Shown here piece after piece: positions 34,120 to 49,400 of a stretch of 64,000 nt of DNA. The stretch's first letter is position 1. Every line of letters begins with the position of its first letter. Position numbers and translations under genes: made by a program. The notes under the pieces were generated by a model that did no database searches, was not told the DNA's origin, and was given only the letters and a program-made list of their open reading frames with translations. Location of the stretch: assembly GCF_017562075.2 (NCBI RefSeq), contig NC_054083.1, positions 43,303,269 to 43,367,268 of the forward strand, written 5' to 3'. This DNA comes from Anopheles merus. Lineage: Eukaryota; Arthropoda; Insecta; Diptera; Culicidae.

Positions 34120-37100
34120 TCATGCGTGCCGGGATCTTGGTGTACGCAAATGATAACAAACAGAGATAATAATGAGCAGAGAGAACGATCGCGCACATAT
34201 GAGTATAGTTTTTGCTTGTTTATTTATACTGCCTTGTTTTGTTTTTGCTGTATTGTGTCTGTTTGTGGGGAGTTTTTTTACGTTTAAATAATGAAATGAG
34301 AGACCGATGTCGGGACGCTGCTCGTTACATGCGTTCGTTATTCTCCACAAACACACGCAATTTAATTATCATTAGCAGCAAGGATTGCTGCGAATGATCG
34401 CGCATAGAACGACATCAAGGTGCAAAGAGAGAGCGATCTCACACGAGATCGCTTTACGCGTGCGTTTAATCTTTTTCTCGCTTTCAAGGAAAAAGGTCAG
34501 GATTATAACCGCATGGTTTTGTCTTCTCTTTCGTTCTGCATTATGTTTCTGTGTAAATGGTGTTAAATTTTGTCCGTTAATTTACAAAACTTAAATCTAA
34601 ACGCCTGCCAATTCATTATTCCTTCTATTTTATCTAGCAATTCACGTCATTTTGTTTCCGTCGTCCCCGCTCTCTCGTCTATCTTTTTCCGCATTATTCT
34701 CCTTTTCACCCCTCTTTTGTATTCCAATCAGTTCTGTTTTTTTTTCTCTTCACATTTTTAACATCGTTTTGTTAATGCCACTTTTTGTATATTTGTTAAG
34801 AGACTTTTTCAGGCATGGTAACTCTAGCGCTGTAGATAGAATAATTTTGTGTTTCTGGTGCTCAACAGATCCATTCACCGGAACAAGCGTTAAGGGCCAC
34901 TTCTGTCGTTTGTTTTGTGTAATTTTGTTTGTTTGTTACAACACCCGTCGAAGGTGTGGTGAGAGGAGCCAAAACTGTGAGCATATTTAGGATGAGTTAC
35001 CTTTTTTTTAATAAGATTTCTAGACTGCGTTCAGTCAGTATGAGCCGTTCGTAAATATCTTTCTTTTTAATGTATAAATATAGAGTGTTGCTGTTTTTAT
35101 ATGCTTTCAAAACGTAGCGATTTCATTACAGAGTTGAATATGAAGATGTGAACGGTAGCTACGCCGCTTTCATGCGATCTGATGTAGTACATGGAATTCA
35201 GTTCTTTCTACGACTTTTTTGTTGTTGTTTAGCAATACGCGTCTGAGTATAAGGTGTTTTGTTCTGTTGTTATTTTGAATATCAGGAAATAGTAGTGAAT
35301 CACAACTAGCTGACCCTAAAGCTTTCTGCTCTTAACACAATTGTGTATTTTACAAACATGCTACAGCAAATTACGTTAAATTTCGGCATGCTTTGGGTAG
35401 GTTGAGTGTATTACAGCTTTTTTCATTATCATTTTAGTGGACAAAATAGAGGAATTATTTCCCGGTTTGACTGGTATACTAAACTACCAACACTATTTAT
35501 CGGCATTTAACGTGAACGTGATTATGTAGCGCCTTAGAGCTACCGCTGAAGATTGAAATTGTATTGAATGATTTTGCATGTTAGAGAGTTCGTGGATTTA
35601 TATCTTTTCCCCCCCTATTTCACTAACCGAAAAAACTAGACGAGATTGGGACGACCAGAAACCAGAGGGCGGTACGTGTATATGTTTTTGATTTGTTTCG
35701 CATTGCTTACATGCGCCGTAACTCTAGCTCTAGCCTAGTACCTACTGCTGGTGTTCCGAAGAAAAACAATCGCTCACCACCGCGAAAAGCAACGCAATTG
35801 TAAAGATTATATGTGGACGCGAATGTGTGACGAAGAAAGTACGGAAGGAGTAGGAGGACACTACTACATTACACAGCAATAATACACTTAAACACCACCC
35901 AGCAGCTATTATACCCCACTGCTGCTGCTTGCACTTTCTGCCCTTTCTGTGTTTCACTTGAGCGAAAAGCGAAAGATTATTGATATTTTTTTACGCCTTT
36001 CGTTCACTTTTACACTCCAATTTAAATTCTTAAATCTAAACTAGCTTGTTTTTTTTCTTATCTCATCGTAGTGCTGTTGATGCTTCCAAACAATGCAATA
36101 ATGATTGATGACGATGATGATGTTTTGAATAGGATGATATTTTGTGTTGATATCAGCTTTAAACTCCTCGTTGTGCATAGTCTCATACGCGCGCGCAGGA
36201 GTAATTATACAGAAGCTCTATTTGAAAAAAATCCTTTCGCGTCAATAAAAAAACTAGCGACAAAAATGATGGGTAAGAAAGGGAGCAACAGAAAAACTAA
36301 AACTTTTTTTTAAATCATAAAATGTCCACTACTAATCATGTTGAATGGATATTTTACGATATTCCCCCCCTTTACTAGAGCCGTGCGCTGCACACACTGC
36401 ATTAAACGTGTTATAATTGTATTATAGTTTATCTTTTCCTCGAAATTGAACAGAGTTCATGGCAATAGATTACGCACGATAGTATATGTTTTCGTATCTC
36501 CGTCCGTAGTTATGGTAGTTATATGTTTCGTATTTGTTTATTATGCTTTCTGATCACTCACCCCGGTGACTGAACTTTTCTTTTTTTTTTCACTTTGATT
36601 CGAGAGTTTCATTCGTGTTTTCCTTTTTCTTTGTTTGCTCCTGAAGCGCATTGCTTTAAAGTGTGATTTATTTCGATGCAACGGTCAATTGCTATTTTCA
36701 TATTAAAAAGAAGAAAACAACACAAAAAGAAAAGAGTCTAACTAACGGTTGAAAAAGCGCAAGCCGTATCTCGCACACCTCGTACCTATTGAAAGCAAAC
36801 ATCATTGTTCGGTAGCCAGATTTTTGATACCGCGCAAATGAAAAGCATTGTATTTGCATCGCAATCGCATTATGATATTTGCTTTTTAAAAAGAAAGTAG
36901 CATAAATTTCCTAAACGACCACCCACCCAAGAGCGGAGAAACACATAAGGCTGATGATATACGAATGCTTTTCCCTCTCCTGCTGCGCTGTCTCTCTGTC
37001 CGCATACCAGTGCGGCCTTTGAACGATTGTTTAGCGTAGTAGAGCAAGCAACTGTGGCATATATTATATCCTCTGTTCTTACTGCCCCGTTTCGCCTAGG

Positions 37101-37436
37101 CTTTGTGGTCCAAATGATGTTCCTTTTCTTGCAAAGCACTGTGCTTTTGTTTTTTTTTGTTTAATAAATTGCCACTACTATTTGTCGACTAAAGCATACA
37201 TTTATGTATGTGCTGCAGGGCCGGGGTTTCTCCACCGTTTTACATTAACTATTTACATTTTGGGATTACGGGTGCAATTCCGCTCCTTCACTGACATCAT
37301 ATCAGCATCATCACACCCTAGAGCGGGGGATAGATTTAACTTGATTCGGTGATCAACACTACAAACAAAGAAAGAATGATTGTTAGAGAAATTGTACTTG
37401 AATTGTGCGGTTTGGTTCGATTTTGTTCCCACACAC
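34120..37436. other. AT-rich region between convergent genes, probable 3' UTRs
   Basis: No coding exon seen on either strand. The left part should hold the 3' UTR of the unidentified gene and the right part the 3' UTR of Cip4. T-rich plus-strand and A-rich stretches recur and short frames have no motif. Polyadenylation sites could not be assigned. Confidence 0.5.
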
Positions 37437-40400
37437 CTACGCATACAGCGTACACTCAATGTAGCTGGTCGGTACGAATCCTTCCTCCCAGCCCTTCGAA
37501 CTAAACCGCCGCACCCGGGTCCAGCCGTCGCCCTGGTCCACCTCTATCACTTGCAATTCTTCCCCTTCCGACATTGGAATGCTGCCTTCACTCGTTGCTG
37601 CAATAAAAGAGAGAGAGAGAAACTTATGTTAGTGATCAACATTTTTAGGTTTTTGGGAAAATGCATTACCGTCAAATGGATAGAGCGCCCGACACGTGCC
37701 CAGGGGCGTATCGGCTTCGTAGAATTCCTCGTTCATTGGCTGTTCGTTCGTGCTGCCCTGGCCCGATCCCGGCAGCGAGGTGTGCGATGTGCCCAGTCCA
37801 CTTTCCGGACTCGCCGAGCTGCTGTGGGACGCGAAAGAAGAACGACCGGACACACATACACGGCAATATTAGTGACTTTGGTTCGCATGGAGTGTCTTGG
37901 CAGTATGCTTTACAAGGAGAAAGGGCTGTTGGAGGGATACTAGCGGGGGAATTCTAATATATACTAAAAGGACGGAGGTGTTAAACGAATCACAACTACT
38001 AAAGGTTGTTTGTATGCAGTACTATATACATCAATGTGTTATTTTTGTTCAATTGACGACTTTGTTGGATTGTCGAACGGAAATAATATACAATTTAATT
38101 GATTAATAACAACAAAAAAAGGCATACAGAGATACTTGTGAAGGTGAACTACACAAAAGCTACACAGCTACACGGCGGGGCGATAGAGGCAATTGGGAAG
38201 AGGGAATCAAGAAACAATTGTTGAGCTGTACCCGTTGTTGTTAATGTTAAGCCCATTTTGCGCTTGCTGTACACTACTTTCGGAAGCTGACCTGCTAAGG
38301 CTACCGGCATCGTCTGGATGGTCTTCGCCGTTATCTTCGTGACTGTTTTCGTGATTACTGCTACCGTTGGAATGTCTGAAAAGGGGGGGGTTGTTAAGCG
38401 AGAAGAAAACGATGTTAACATTATTGGACCACATTTTTCACATCATCTGCCACAACACTTCGGTGGGAGGCCACTGCATGAATTCGTAAATCAACACTAA
38501 TGCTTCACCTGGACGACCGTTGTCCGTTCTGTATCACACGGTTCGACTGCGGGCTGTGCTGTATGAACGACTGGTTGTTGGCCTGCTCGAGCAGCTTCTG
38601 GTAGCGCAGCAGCTCGTGCCGTAGCCTGTCCAGCCGGTTGACCGATTCGTTCAGCTGCTCCTCGACCGTGCGCGGGTCGCCCAGCATCGAGTTCGCCTCG
38701 TACACGCCCTTCATCTTCATCAGCCCGTCGCTGGCCGCCTGCTCCTGGGCGACCTTCTGCTGCAGCTCCTGCACCTTGGCCGTGAGCTTTTTCCGCCGCT
38801 GCGTCGGTGGCAGGTCGCTGAAATCTTCCTTCAGGCCGTCCGTCGAAAGGTTGTTCTACAAAACGAAAGCGATCGGGAAGATGTTAATGGTTTCTTTTCT
38901 TTCTTTTGTGAAAAATCTAATCTGTTCTAGCAAAATGTACAGTTTGTAGACGACTGTTGGAGGTAGAATAAAGTGCTGTGTGATAGATTCAACGGCATGC
39001 AAAAGGACACGCAACATAATTAAACTAAAGGACACACAAACACAGTGAGAAAAAACGAGGAAAAATCACACATGGTACAGACAATATTGTATTATAATAC
39101 AAAATATAAAAAAAGTAACAGCTAGCGTCACACTATAGCAACAAAACAAAAAACTTATATACATTTCAACACACATCAGCAAAAATCTAAGCAATACCAA
39201 TTTGCACACACAGAGAGATAGTAGTTTCATCCAGCATAAGCGGACGATGTTGATTACCTTCACATTTATGCAGGCTTCGAGAATCTTCTAGGAGAAACAA
39301 CGCACAACAAATTGCGTATTTGTGTTTGGGGTTTGGTTTTGTGTGAGTGTTTGTAAGTTAAGTGTGGTTTTATTTCGCCGGATGGAATTATAAAAACCGC
39401 GAACAGGAGGTGTTGTGTCATAAGCGCAAACCAAACACATCCAATAAAGCATCATATACAAACAACATCGAACAGGCCCGGCACACCAAAGAAGTAACCA
39501 CCACCAACCAAGACCACCACCAAAAACGTATGTACAGATGCGAAAAGCCGAATAGTCCGAATGGGTTGCGAATTTTGATGAGCGAATGAAAAATTATAGA
39601 AAATTTAGATTAAATTTGTTTACAAGCATGTGTAATCATTTTGTTTGTCGTGCGAGTGGTTTGGGTGTGTAGTGTTTTCAGGAGTAGAAAGGCAGCATGA
39701 AATTAAAGAAACACACTATTTTATACTACACACATTCAAATGGGATTGAAAGAATATACACAGTGACACAGCTAAAGCATCGGTGTAACATTTATGCGAA
39801 TCGGAACAGAAAGGGGTAGGAAATTAGGACTTAATCGTAGGTGATAAAGAATCAGGACATATAGAAACGGTAAGGGAACTGGAAACAGAAAGCCTAACTA
39901 ATAAGGCACGATAAAAGCGGATTTTGGAATGAGTCACTGCGTCTGCGATAAAAACGATTCTTCACACACGCAAACGAATCCTGGCCGGACGGCAACAAGT
40001 GTGTGTGCGTGCGCGTTTGTATCTACACCCGTATAGATTACATCACGCGTCTCGACTGTAGCCTCATTGGAATCCCTTTCGAGTGCGAAGGGATAATACG
40101 GGCACGGCTAAAGCTAATTCTCATCCCACAGCGGCACGCAACAACGCTGGCAGCACCAGCAACAGGAAGGCAAAAAAAAAACACAACAGCAAAAGCAAAA
40201 GCGAAACGGTATAACTTTGCGTGCCGACCGACATTAAACACTTTACATGGCAGGTCACGTTGCAAAATATTGGCGGACAGAGCGCGGAAGGCATTTGCGC
40301 GGCGTGGAGTAGGTGCCCGCGCGCGTCTGCTTTGTGGCTGAATTTGCACGCAGCACGTGAATGAGGGGGGGGGGGGGAGAGTTATGTTGTCGTCGTCGTC

Positions 40401-43400
40401 CAGCCGACTCCGCCGCCGAACGTTTATCGATCGGAAGAAAATCGAAACCATGTCGCGGCCGAGACGGAATCTCGGTGACAGAGTGCCGGAAGGATACTGT
40501 GCGACGGTGACGGTGCGGTACACACTGGCGTCGCGTCATACAGGGCAGGAAAGTCCCATGTGCCCATTCGTCTGCGTTTGAAGGACTGGTTCGTGTCGCT
40601 TTGTTGTTGGTCGGTTCAGTTTCGTAAGCGCTCATTTGAATTCAGCAGAGCAAGCTTTATGCATAGGAGAAAAAGCGTCGAAGCGCCGAGAGGAGGATCG
40701 CTGTGGTATGCACCTCTGGTTCGGTTGTTGCGGAAAAAGCGTTACGAAGAGGTCAAATAATGTCCATCGTAAATATATACGTACAGTATGTTGCAACAAC
40801 AAACAACGGTTCGGTATGATCTTATCATAATGTCAATGAACCAAAATTTGTTTGCTTAAATCCGCGCATGTAAATTATTTATTCGTTTGGCGTCAGCTTT
40901 CCTCAGGTGCCACATACAGTGGCAGCCCTTACAATCAACTTTGGCGCGCAAATAAAATCCAATCACCAAAAAATGGCTGTATCATCGAGAAGATAAGACA
41001 GGCGATAAGCATTGATCATCCACCAAAAGACTTCCGATATCAATAAAATCAATAAATCATCCAAACTGACTGATAGTCAGAGGTATATACATAAATTCCT
41101 AATCATTCATTACATTTCGTAAATGTTTACATTTCTAACAAAATATGTCATGGTCATGATATGAAGCTGTAATCTTAAATGATGCCCGGAACATCTGAAC
41201 GTTGGTGTAAGTCAAGTGTCCATCTACGCTTGTCCACTGATTTGTGCAACGGTGGCCCTTGCTATTTCGCAGTACAAATCATTAAGAAAACAAAACCCGC
41301 CAATTTCGCCAAGTGCCCCCAAGTACACCAAACAAACAAAATACGTCCACCACCTACAGTTGTCAGCAGCACATGCGTGAGTAACGAGATGCCTTCTTAG
41401 CGTAAGTACCGTCAAGTAGTTTCGTTTTAAAACAGGGTGCGAGATCGCATGACCGGGGACAAGAGCAAGCGAAAGATGTGCTAGTTTAAATTAAGACCAG
41501 TGGAGCACCAGTGTGAGTTATGCCTGCTGTCCGAAAAGAAATCAGTAATGTGGTGCTCTCGGTTTATGTGTTGTGTACACCCACTCCAAAGACGGGTTAG
41601 GATAAACTCAACCCAACAGACACACAAGGGACACCTTCTTCTCGCGAACGGGGAGATTTGTGCTGAAGGAGACCGTTTGTTTCTTCTTTTATTGTCAACG
41701 CCGTGAGGTAGTGGAACCGCGAGAAGGAGCAAACACAAGGCAAACGATTAAGCACGAAAACACACACAAACACGATAGACATATTGAGATATAGTTGTTG
41801 TGTTGCAATGGAAAAGCGTTTGGTGATAGTAGCAGGCCAGCAGGCGCACACGTGCTGTGTTCTTGTGGTGTGGTTCAAGGAGTAGCATGTGTCGGTCCAA
41901 AAGAATGGCCACAAGTGTCAAGGCTAGTTTGTGTGTGTGTGGTGCGTGTTCACACACACATACACACATGCACACGCAGTAATACTCACTCCAAGCGTCC
42001 AGGAAGAAATGATATCGCGCCAGTCGGTTATCATTATGTGGTGGTAGAATGGTTCATTTCCATCCATTCAACAACACCCGATTGTGCAGTGGGAGAGGAG
42101 TTTTGGGTTGTTGTTTTGGTATTTAAGGGTTTGTTTTTTTTTTGTTGGTTTCATCGTCGCAATAGATGTATGGTTCAAGGATAACCGGGAGCACCAGAAG
42201 GAAATGTAGGATGGCACGAATGTAACATTGGAAGCAAAGTGATGATTTTATGATGGTTACGGGACGAAATTGGAGACGTAAAGAAAAAAGGTTATTAGTA
42301 CAACATTTCTATCGATTTTTGAACAAGTAGACAGAAACATTGAATTAAATGAAGGATAAACAAATGTAACAGAAAAGGAAGAACTCAACAAGCTAATTGT
42401 ACGACACATCATCACCCTTTTGTCTGGTAATTTTCCGCTCTTAGGCCGTACTGTTGCTGCTTCCGGTGCTTCCGGTTGCCGTTTCGCTTACCTTGTTGCC
42501 GGTGAAGATACCGAAAATGCCGACGCGCTTCTTAAGCTTATCCTTGGTGGTGCCTTTCCCCGTCATGTGGTTGAGTCCGGTGCTGGAGTTATGCGTCTGC
42601 GAGTTGTTCGCGGCGTCCGGGTCGGGTTTGGAAAGATCCTCGAACGGTATGTCTCCCGGTGGCTGAAAGCCGGACTGATACCTAAAACGCAAGCAAGCAA
42701 AGAATGAATGAGCTTCCAATACACTGCGCTTGCGCAACGATTTCCTAAAACCATTGAACGCACTTTTCTATTACGATCATCGAATCGTCCTTCTCGTTGA
42801 TCGAGTCGGCCGCCTTCACGATCCCTTCCAGACAGTGGGCAATGATGGGCGACACCTCGTACTCGACATCTGCCGACCGTTTGATGAATTCCTTCATGCC
42901 GCGCGTTCGCTTCTCGTCCAGCTCCTGCAGCCTGTTAAACACCTGCAAGATGGATCGACACAGAAACGATACGATTACAGCAAGGCGTGCCGAATGCAAA
43001 CACACACACACACACACACCCAAGGGGCCTGTTAGAATTTACCTCCGGCAGTGCTATTTGATAGTGCTGCTGCTGCTGCTTGTTCGTAATCTGCAGCTGG
43101 TTCGCGTACTCGCTCTTCGCGTCCTCCGACTGGCTGTTGCGTATATTCATGTTGACGCGCTGCTTCTCCACATCCGCCCGGCTGAGGTGGAAGTCGGCGT
43201 CCGCCTTGTGGTAGCTCTCGATCGCCTTTTCCGCCTCGCGGAACGCCTTCTCGTAGCTGCGCTTCGCCCGATCCAGCGTGCCGATCTGTGTGTGCAGCGA
43301 CTGGGTCAGGCTGGCGCCCTGGTTCAGTGCCTTTTTGCGCTCCTCGCGCAGATTCTTCGCCAGCAGCAGGATGCCCTGCAGCACCTGGTTCTGGAGGTTT

Positions 43401-46400
43401 TCCGCCACCACCTCGCGCTGCCCGGCCAGGTCGGCCACCTCCTTGAGGACGTTTTTGAATGCAATCAGGGAGGAAAATCTAGGTAAGCAAAGAAAAAGTA
43501 AAATTAGTGTTGGATTGCAAAGCAACTGATTCTATGTAATCAAGCACAGTCCAAGCAGAGATATTGAGACCGGGATCCGCCGATACGACCTGTCACACTC
43601 TATGTGGAGTGCAACAAAATTATTGTAATCAGCGTCTTTCTCTCTTGGAGCACCGTTACACAGATGCAACGGACATTGCTTGGTTGTTTTCGACAGTCCA
43701 TTTGTTCCGCTTCATCGCTACTTACTCATTCTCTTCGTCCTCTTTGCTCTTTTTGGGTTGATAGTTCTTCACAAGCCGTCTGAAACAAAAGCGGGGGAAA
43801 CAAGAGAGGTAAAAAATGTAGGTTAGACATAGTGGATGGAAGAACACATTCTTAAAAGTCACTAATTTCCCATGCAGACGGAGGCGGCGGACAGTTTTTC
43901 CATCGATTCACACCGGATTGGGACGTTGGATTCAGAAGATTGAGGAGGGCCCACCAGCGTATATCGAGCGTCAAGCATCAATAATCACTGATTGGTACTT
44001 GCGGCAGAGCGTTGGCTGGCTGGCGTGTCGCACGTTAACGCGCCAAGAGACATTGAAACGCCACCACTGCAAGCGAGTACTACAGCGTACCTGTGTCCTT
44101 AGATGGGCCCACAGAACGGAGGTTTTAGTAGAGGCATCACAGACGACAGTGAGGAGGCCCCTTCTTTTTCGCAATCCGTTTAAAGCGCCAAAGGCACTAT
44201 AATGTCCATAATTACTGACAGTTGTACACAGTGTGGTAGATACTACTGCTATGGAAAAGGGGTGGTGTAAGACAGCCGAGACGGCTTCTTGGTGCCCGAT
44301 GATTGGCATTTCGTTCGCTCAGTTTTGGTGTCTGTTTGACTTGAGGATTGAGGAAAGGGAGGAGAGCGAAGGGCATTGTTTGTATCACCGCCTGTAGCTG
44401 TAGCCATTATCGCGGGGTTGTTTAGGATCTTTGTGTTGGTTTGAAGAAGCCATAATTTAAACTCCCCCCATCCCCCCTTGCTGCTGGCAGGTGTAAAGAG
44501 AGGCCCCTGCCGTTCGTGCTAGTGAGTGCGCTGGTGATCTTCCCCTTATTGTTGCATATTGCACACGCGCAACAGAACGGAACGGAATGCAAACCGCAGT
44601 ACGATCGACAGACAGATCTGATCGAAGGAACGGTCGAAGGATGGAAGGTATGGATGGATGACACATCTCTTTCATGCCTTTTACAGCAGTAATGTTACCG
44701 TCGTCCACCGATCGGTTCGTGAGCTACGAAGTGTATGGGTACAATGGGATCATTGTACCGGAATGGTGGCGGTATTTGCCGGTGCACGATTTCACACTAG
44801 ACTCGTGTGAACCTACCAGGCAGGAACGCTTGAAATATCTGTGACATTGTGGCCCAAAAATGGAATAACGCGATGCTGGTCAGAGTCGGTCAGAGAAAAA
44901 AAAGCCATTTCTATCGACTACATATCGACCTCTACAAATAGTACAATCGGTAGCAGATGGGTTTAAAACGTCACCGGTCTTGAGTTCAAGTCTTGCATGG
45001 AGCCAGTCAACAACAGTAAATTAATACTGAACAAAAGGGGGGGAAATACGTTTTTATAGGAAAGAAGAACAAGTTGTCTGATATTTATCTACACCAGAAG
45101 ACAAACAAGCCTTTCTCGATGTTTTCTCTACTCTACTTGATTGTTACAATTGTTATCTGTGTGGTTGCTTTTCTATCGGAAGAGGACATTGTTGCAAACC
45201 GACGCTGATGAAAGTGGGGTCCTATCTTTATTGAATGTTTTGATAATAGAAGCTAATTGCACGCACAACCGAAACAAATACTTGGTAAACTTAAACTAAT
45301 TAGAGAAAAGCACGCACACATCACACCCGAAACGTTTTATCCTCGATAATGCGAAACACTTCGCAGACACCCTTTCAGTAGTTGCATGTGCGGGCCGGAT
45401 CCAACTAATCCAATTTCCCAATAGCCACTCTCAGGTGCAGTAATATATATATATCGTGTTACATAGATTTTTCGTACGAATATCAGAGCATATCACACAC
45501 CCGCGCCGCATGCATTCTCTCTCTCCGTCTGCTGCTTCTCTCTCTCTTCATACCAATGCGTGCACGTGCGATAAGTGTTCAGTTACTCTCCCTCTATCGC
45601 CATGCAATGTTGAGTTTCTAGTTTCTGCTGTGTCTCGATACCACTACTCCGGCACCGGCCGGATGCACTCTTGGGCTCCTGTCCCCCCGCATTGCTGCAG
45701 CACGAAACGCGAGACACACCCGCGGTCGGCGTGTGTGTGTGTGGCGATGATTAAATGGTAAATTGTTTGTGCATTGTGTAGGAAACGAGCTACATATCCG
45801 CTAAATACTTCACTTTCCCATTAGCGGGCGCGCGATCGATACACAACAACAGGTACGGGAGCTGCTGCTGCCCCAAGAGCTTACGTATTGCGCGGGAGAA
45901 AACATACACTTCATGTACGCCAGCGCAAACATGTGGCTCCCTCCGTTGGTGAAGGAATTGTTGGCGGCGTTACATATGGGGTGGTTTTGTGCGTGCAGAA
46001 GCACAAGATCACTTTCTACCCCGAGCCAAAGCGGCTCCCCCAATCGAGTCGGTTAAATGAAGCGGATGCTTTGACAGCAATCATCACCATATATACACAC
46101 ACCTCTGTGATGGTGCCCTGTGATGCCGGTGGAACCAGCTCCCGATCCCACCTACCGATAATTAGTGTCACTCTGCATGCGTACACACCGCTTTTAAGCA
46201 GAGTTTAAACAGTTTTGCAAGCTGCACTGGCCACCGACGTCCGGAGGACATTGATAGGAGGAAACCCTCTTGGCACGGTCTTCTTCGACGGTGTACCGCG
46301 CGGGGCTTTAATGTGTCTCGATGGCTTTCACTGGAGTGATGCTCTTACGGACACCTCCTCCTCTATGGCGGCTACCGCGATATGGAAACTGCACAAGCGA

Positions 46401-49400
46401 AAGTGAATGAATGAATGGGGCTAGAAGAGAAGGCTGGTCTCTCTGCCCTGGCCGAACGCTATCTCTTGCTGCGCTGCACCCGGGCACCCCTTTTGGCTGG
46501 GTGTGGCAGCGGCGGCGTCGTTGGCTGCCATGCAATCGCGGGGACGCGCACTTGTGCACATGTTTGCCTGCTTCCACCAGCAAACATGCTTGAAGATACC
46601 GCATCAACACTACACCAACCACGACGACCGTCGTCTTGTCTGACCTAAAAGGGCGCTGAACAGAGGAAGGTTGACAAAAGCGACGAACCCCGCAAGGAGA
46701 GAGCCTATGGCTGACTGGTGTATTATGATTATGATTTAAAACAGAATCTCAATCTCTTGCAACGACCGACCGACCGGCTATCATCATATCGCCCCGCCGT
46801 TCATGGTCGATCATTGACCGGGATCGAACGATCGCAGCGCGCCACCGAGGGAGAAGTCGCTTCGCGATATTGGTGAAAGTTTTATCTCCCACTCTCTTCA
46901 TCCTCTTCTCATCCGAACCGGGCGAATCAATCTACAAGCGGGGATGGAAATTGCACACAGACATCACATGCTGCCAATCATTAGGCGGGAGGGTGGTAGT
47001 GCTCGGGTTTTGGAACGGATCTTCTCCTCCAAGTAACGAGAACATTCACGCAAGGTGATCGATACGGCCCCGTAAGGCCCTATACACACACACACGCACG
47101 CGGTTTTGCAACAGATGGACGGGAACAGTGAATGAAATCGGTTTTCTACAACATTCCTTTGCACATGCGGCAGCGGCAGCAGCATAACCCAGATTTAATG
47201 CTACGATGGCAAAAGAAGGAGGCTCGAGCACACGCAAGTAACATTAGCAACCTGCTGCTGCTGCTGCTTCTGCTTCGTCTGGGGTTCGTTTATCCGGCCC
47301 TCTGCTATTTGTGGATGGCGTGTTTCGGTTTGCTTCTTGGCGCGAAACAGATAAAACGTCGATACGGTGAGCTGTAGAGACAGCTGGTAGAGAGAACAAT
47401 GGCAAATTGGAGTCACAACAGAAAGGCTGAGCCGAACGGCGTCTTAAGCACTGGAAGATGTACAGTAATTTTGCGATTGGTAGATAAACAGAGAGAAAGA
47501 GAGGCTTTGATGTTTGGCCAAAAGAGTGGACAAATTTGAAATTGATATTCATCGCTCCTTCCTAAATTCCCCATTCCATCTATCTCAGTATCGTTTAGGT
47601 TGATTTATGAACAACCCCGACCGGCGGTGTTTGTAAATAAAAGATCCATCCAATCGAACCTAAACGTTATGTAGCTCGATCGGGAGGAGATCGGCTATAA
47701 TTATCAGCAAAAGCAAGTTAATAACTTCACACAAATATTTCCTTCGCTTTTCCTTCCATAATTTATGCACCAGCAGCTGGGGTCATCCAAACCAATCGGA
47801 ATCATTCCCCCCTCAATTTGATTAAAGTGCCATTTTACGAGCGATCGCTTCGACAGCCATTCGTGTTATCGATTTTGAAGCGTTCAAATGTGAAGCGAAA
47901 ATGTCCGTTAGAGGATAAGCATATTTTATGTGCCTATTCACCGGGCTGACACTGATGCGTGAATCGAACCAACTGCCACCTGGGACTGGCCCTTCCCTCC
48001 CTTTCGCCTCAACGTAAACAACAACAACATCTTCGCAGCATTTGCATAGACTGGTTTTGCCGGCCGTGGCATTGTTGTGAGCAAATATTATGAACACAAT
48101 GGAGAAATGTGGTATAGAAATCGACAATACAGCTGTGTGTGTATGTGTGATTTGAATTTGATATGAAAGATAAAAAGACAGTGATGATCGTGTGAAGCTC
48201 AGCTATAGGCTCGCTGCCATGGCGAGGCAATTAGTTTGATAAATTGGAACCGAGTGAGTGATACTGAATTCACATTCGATACGCTGGATAACTTATTCAG
48301 TAGCCGACAAGAATGTGATGCACACACACACGCACACACATTATGCAAAATCATCACGTACAGGGTTCGTGATTGAATTCGCACCCCAACGCACACCATA
48401 CATCCTCGTCGCTCGATCGTGCCATCATCATATGGTAACCAGCAACCCTTGAGAAACCGATCAGTAATGTTCGTGTGCGTGGGGAGAAATTGGCACGAAA
48501 CAGTTGCATGATTCATATTTTCAATTGAACGGACATGTTTTTTTTTCTTTTTCTATTAGTTCAACGATCAATGAGTTGGTATGAAAGTATGCAATTCTGT
48601 CAAAAAGGAGAAATTCCCCAGAAGCTTGGATTTGGTTTGGATGAGTCAAACTCACCGGGCAAGGCCCGGCAGTGGCAACATATTTTTGGACCTGTTTATT
48701 TACATTGTAGATTTTGTTAGGGGTTTTTTTTCTAGTTCAGAAAAAGGCATCTGGGGGTGCGCTGTAAACATTCAATTAGAATGCCATTTCATAGCATAAA
48801 CACACATTCGCTCACGCGCGGTGCTCAATGAACCAAAACGCTGAATGAATTAGGCATCGTGTAAAGATCGTGTAATTACTGAGCTTGTTCCCCGATCGGA
48901 CACAAAGTCCATTGACTTTATCGTGAGTAGAGTCAAAACACATCTCTAGCTGATGGAAATATGGTCAAAATCGCAGCTCCAAAACATACTGACGCATTTA
49001 CGAGAGTTATTTCCACACTTCTACCACTACTACTACTGCCCTCCTCTCCACCAGCTGTGATTTCTAGAACGTTGCATTGAAGTATTTTTCCTCATCAAAA
49101 ATTTATCCACATCCGACACGGGATAAAGGAGGATAAATTTAGATCTCAAGTTTAGCGCGTCCACAGCGAGACCATCTGTGCCAGGTTGGTCACGGACACG
49201 CGCGTCTGTCCTTTATATAGTGTATTCCACTCCCCCACCCGACCTGCACTTGGGACGATAAATCGAACGCAAACAGAGAGAGAGAGAGAGAGCCGGGCGC
49301 GGACAAACTAAACGACCGTTAGTAGCGACGAAGAAGCGACGACACGCGTCCAATAAAATTCGCACACTTACTTTCCCCTTCGCGCTTCGGTGGAACGAAC

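Noticed and set aside
42797..43486. 229-codon plus-strand open frame
   Set aside because: Antisense shadow of the Cip4 F-BAR exons.
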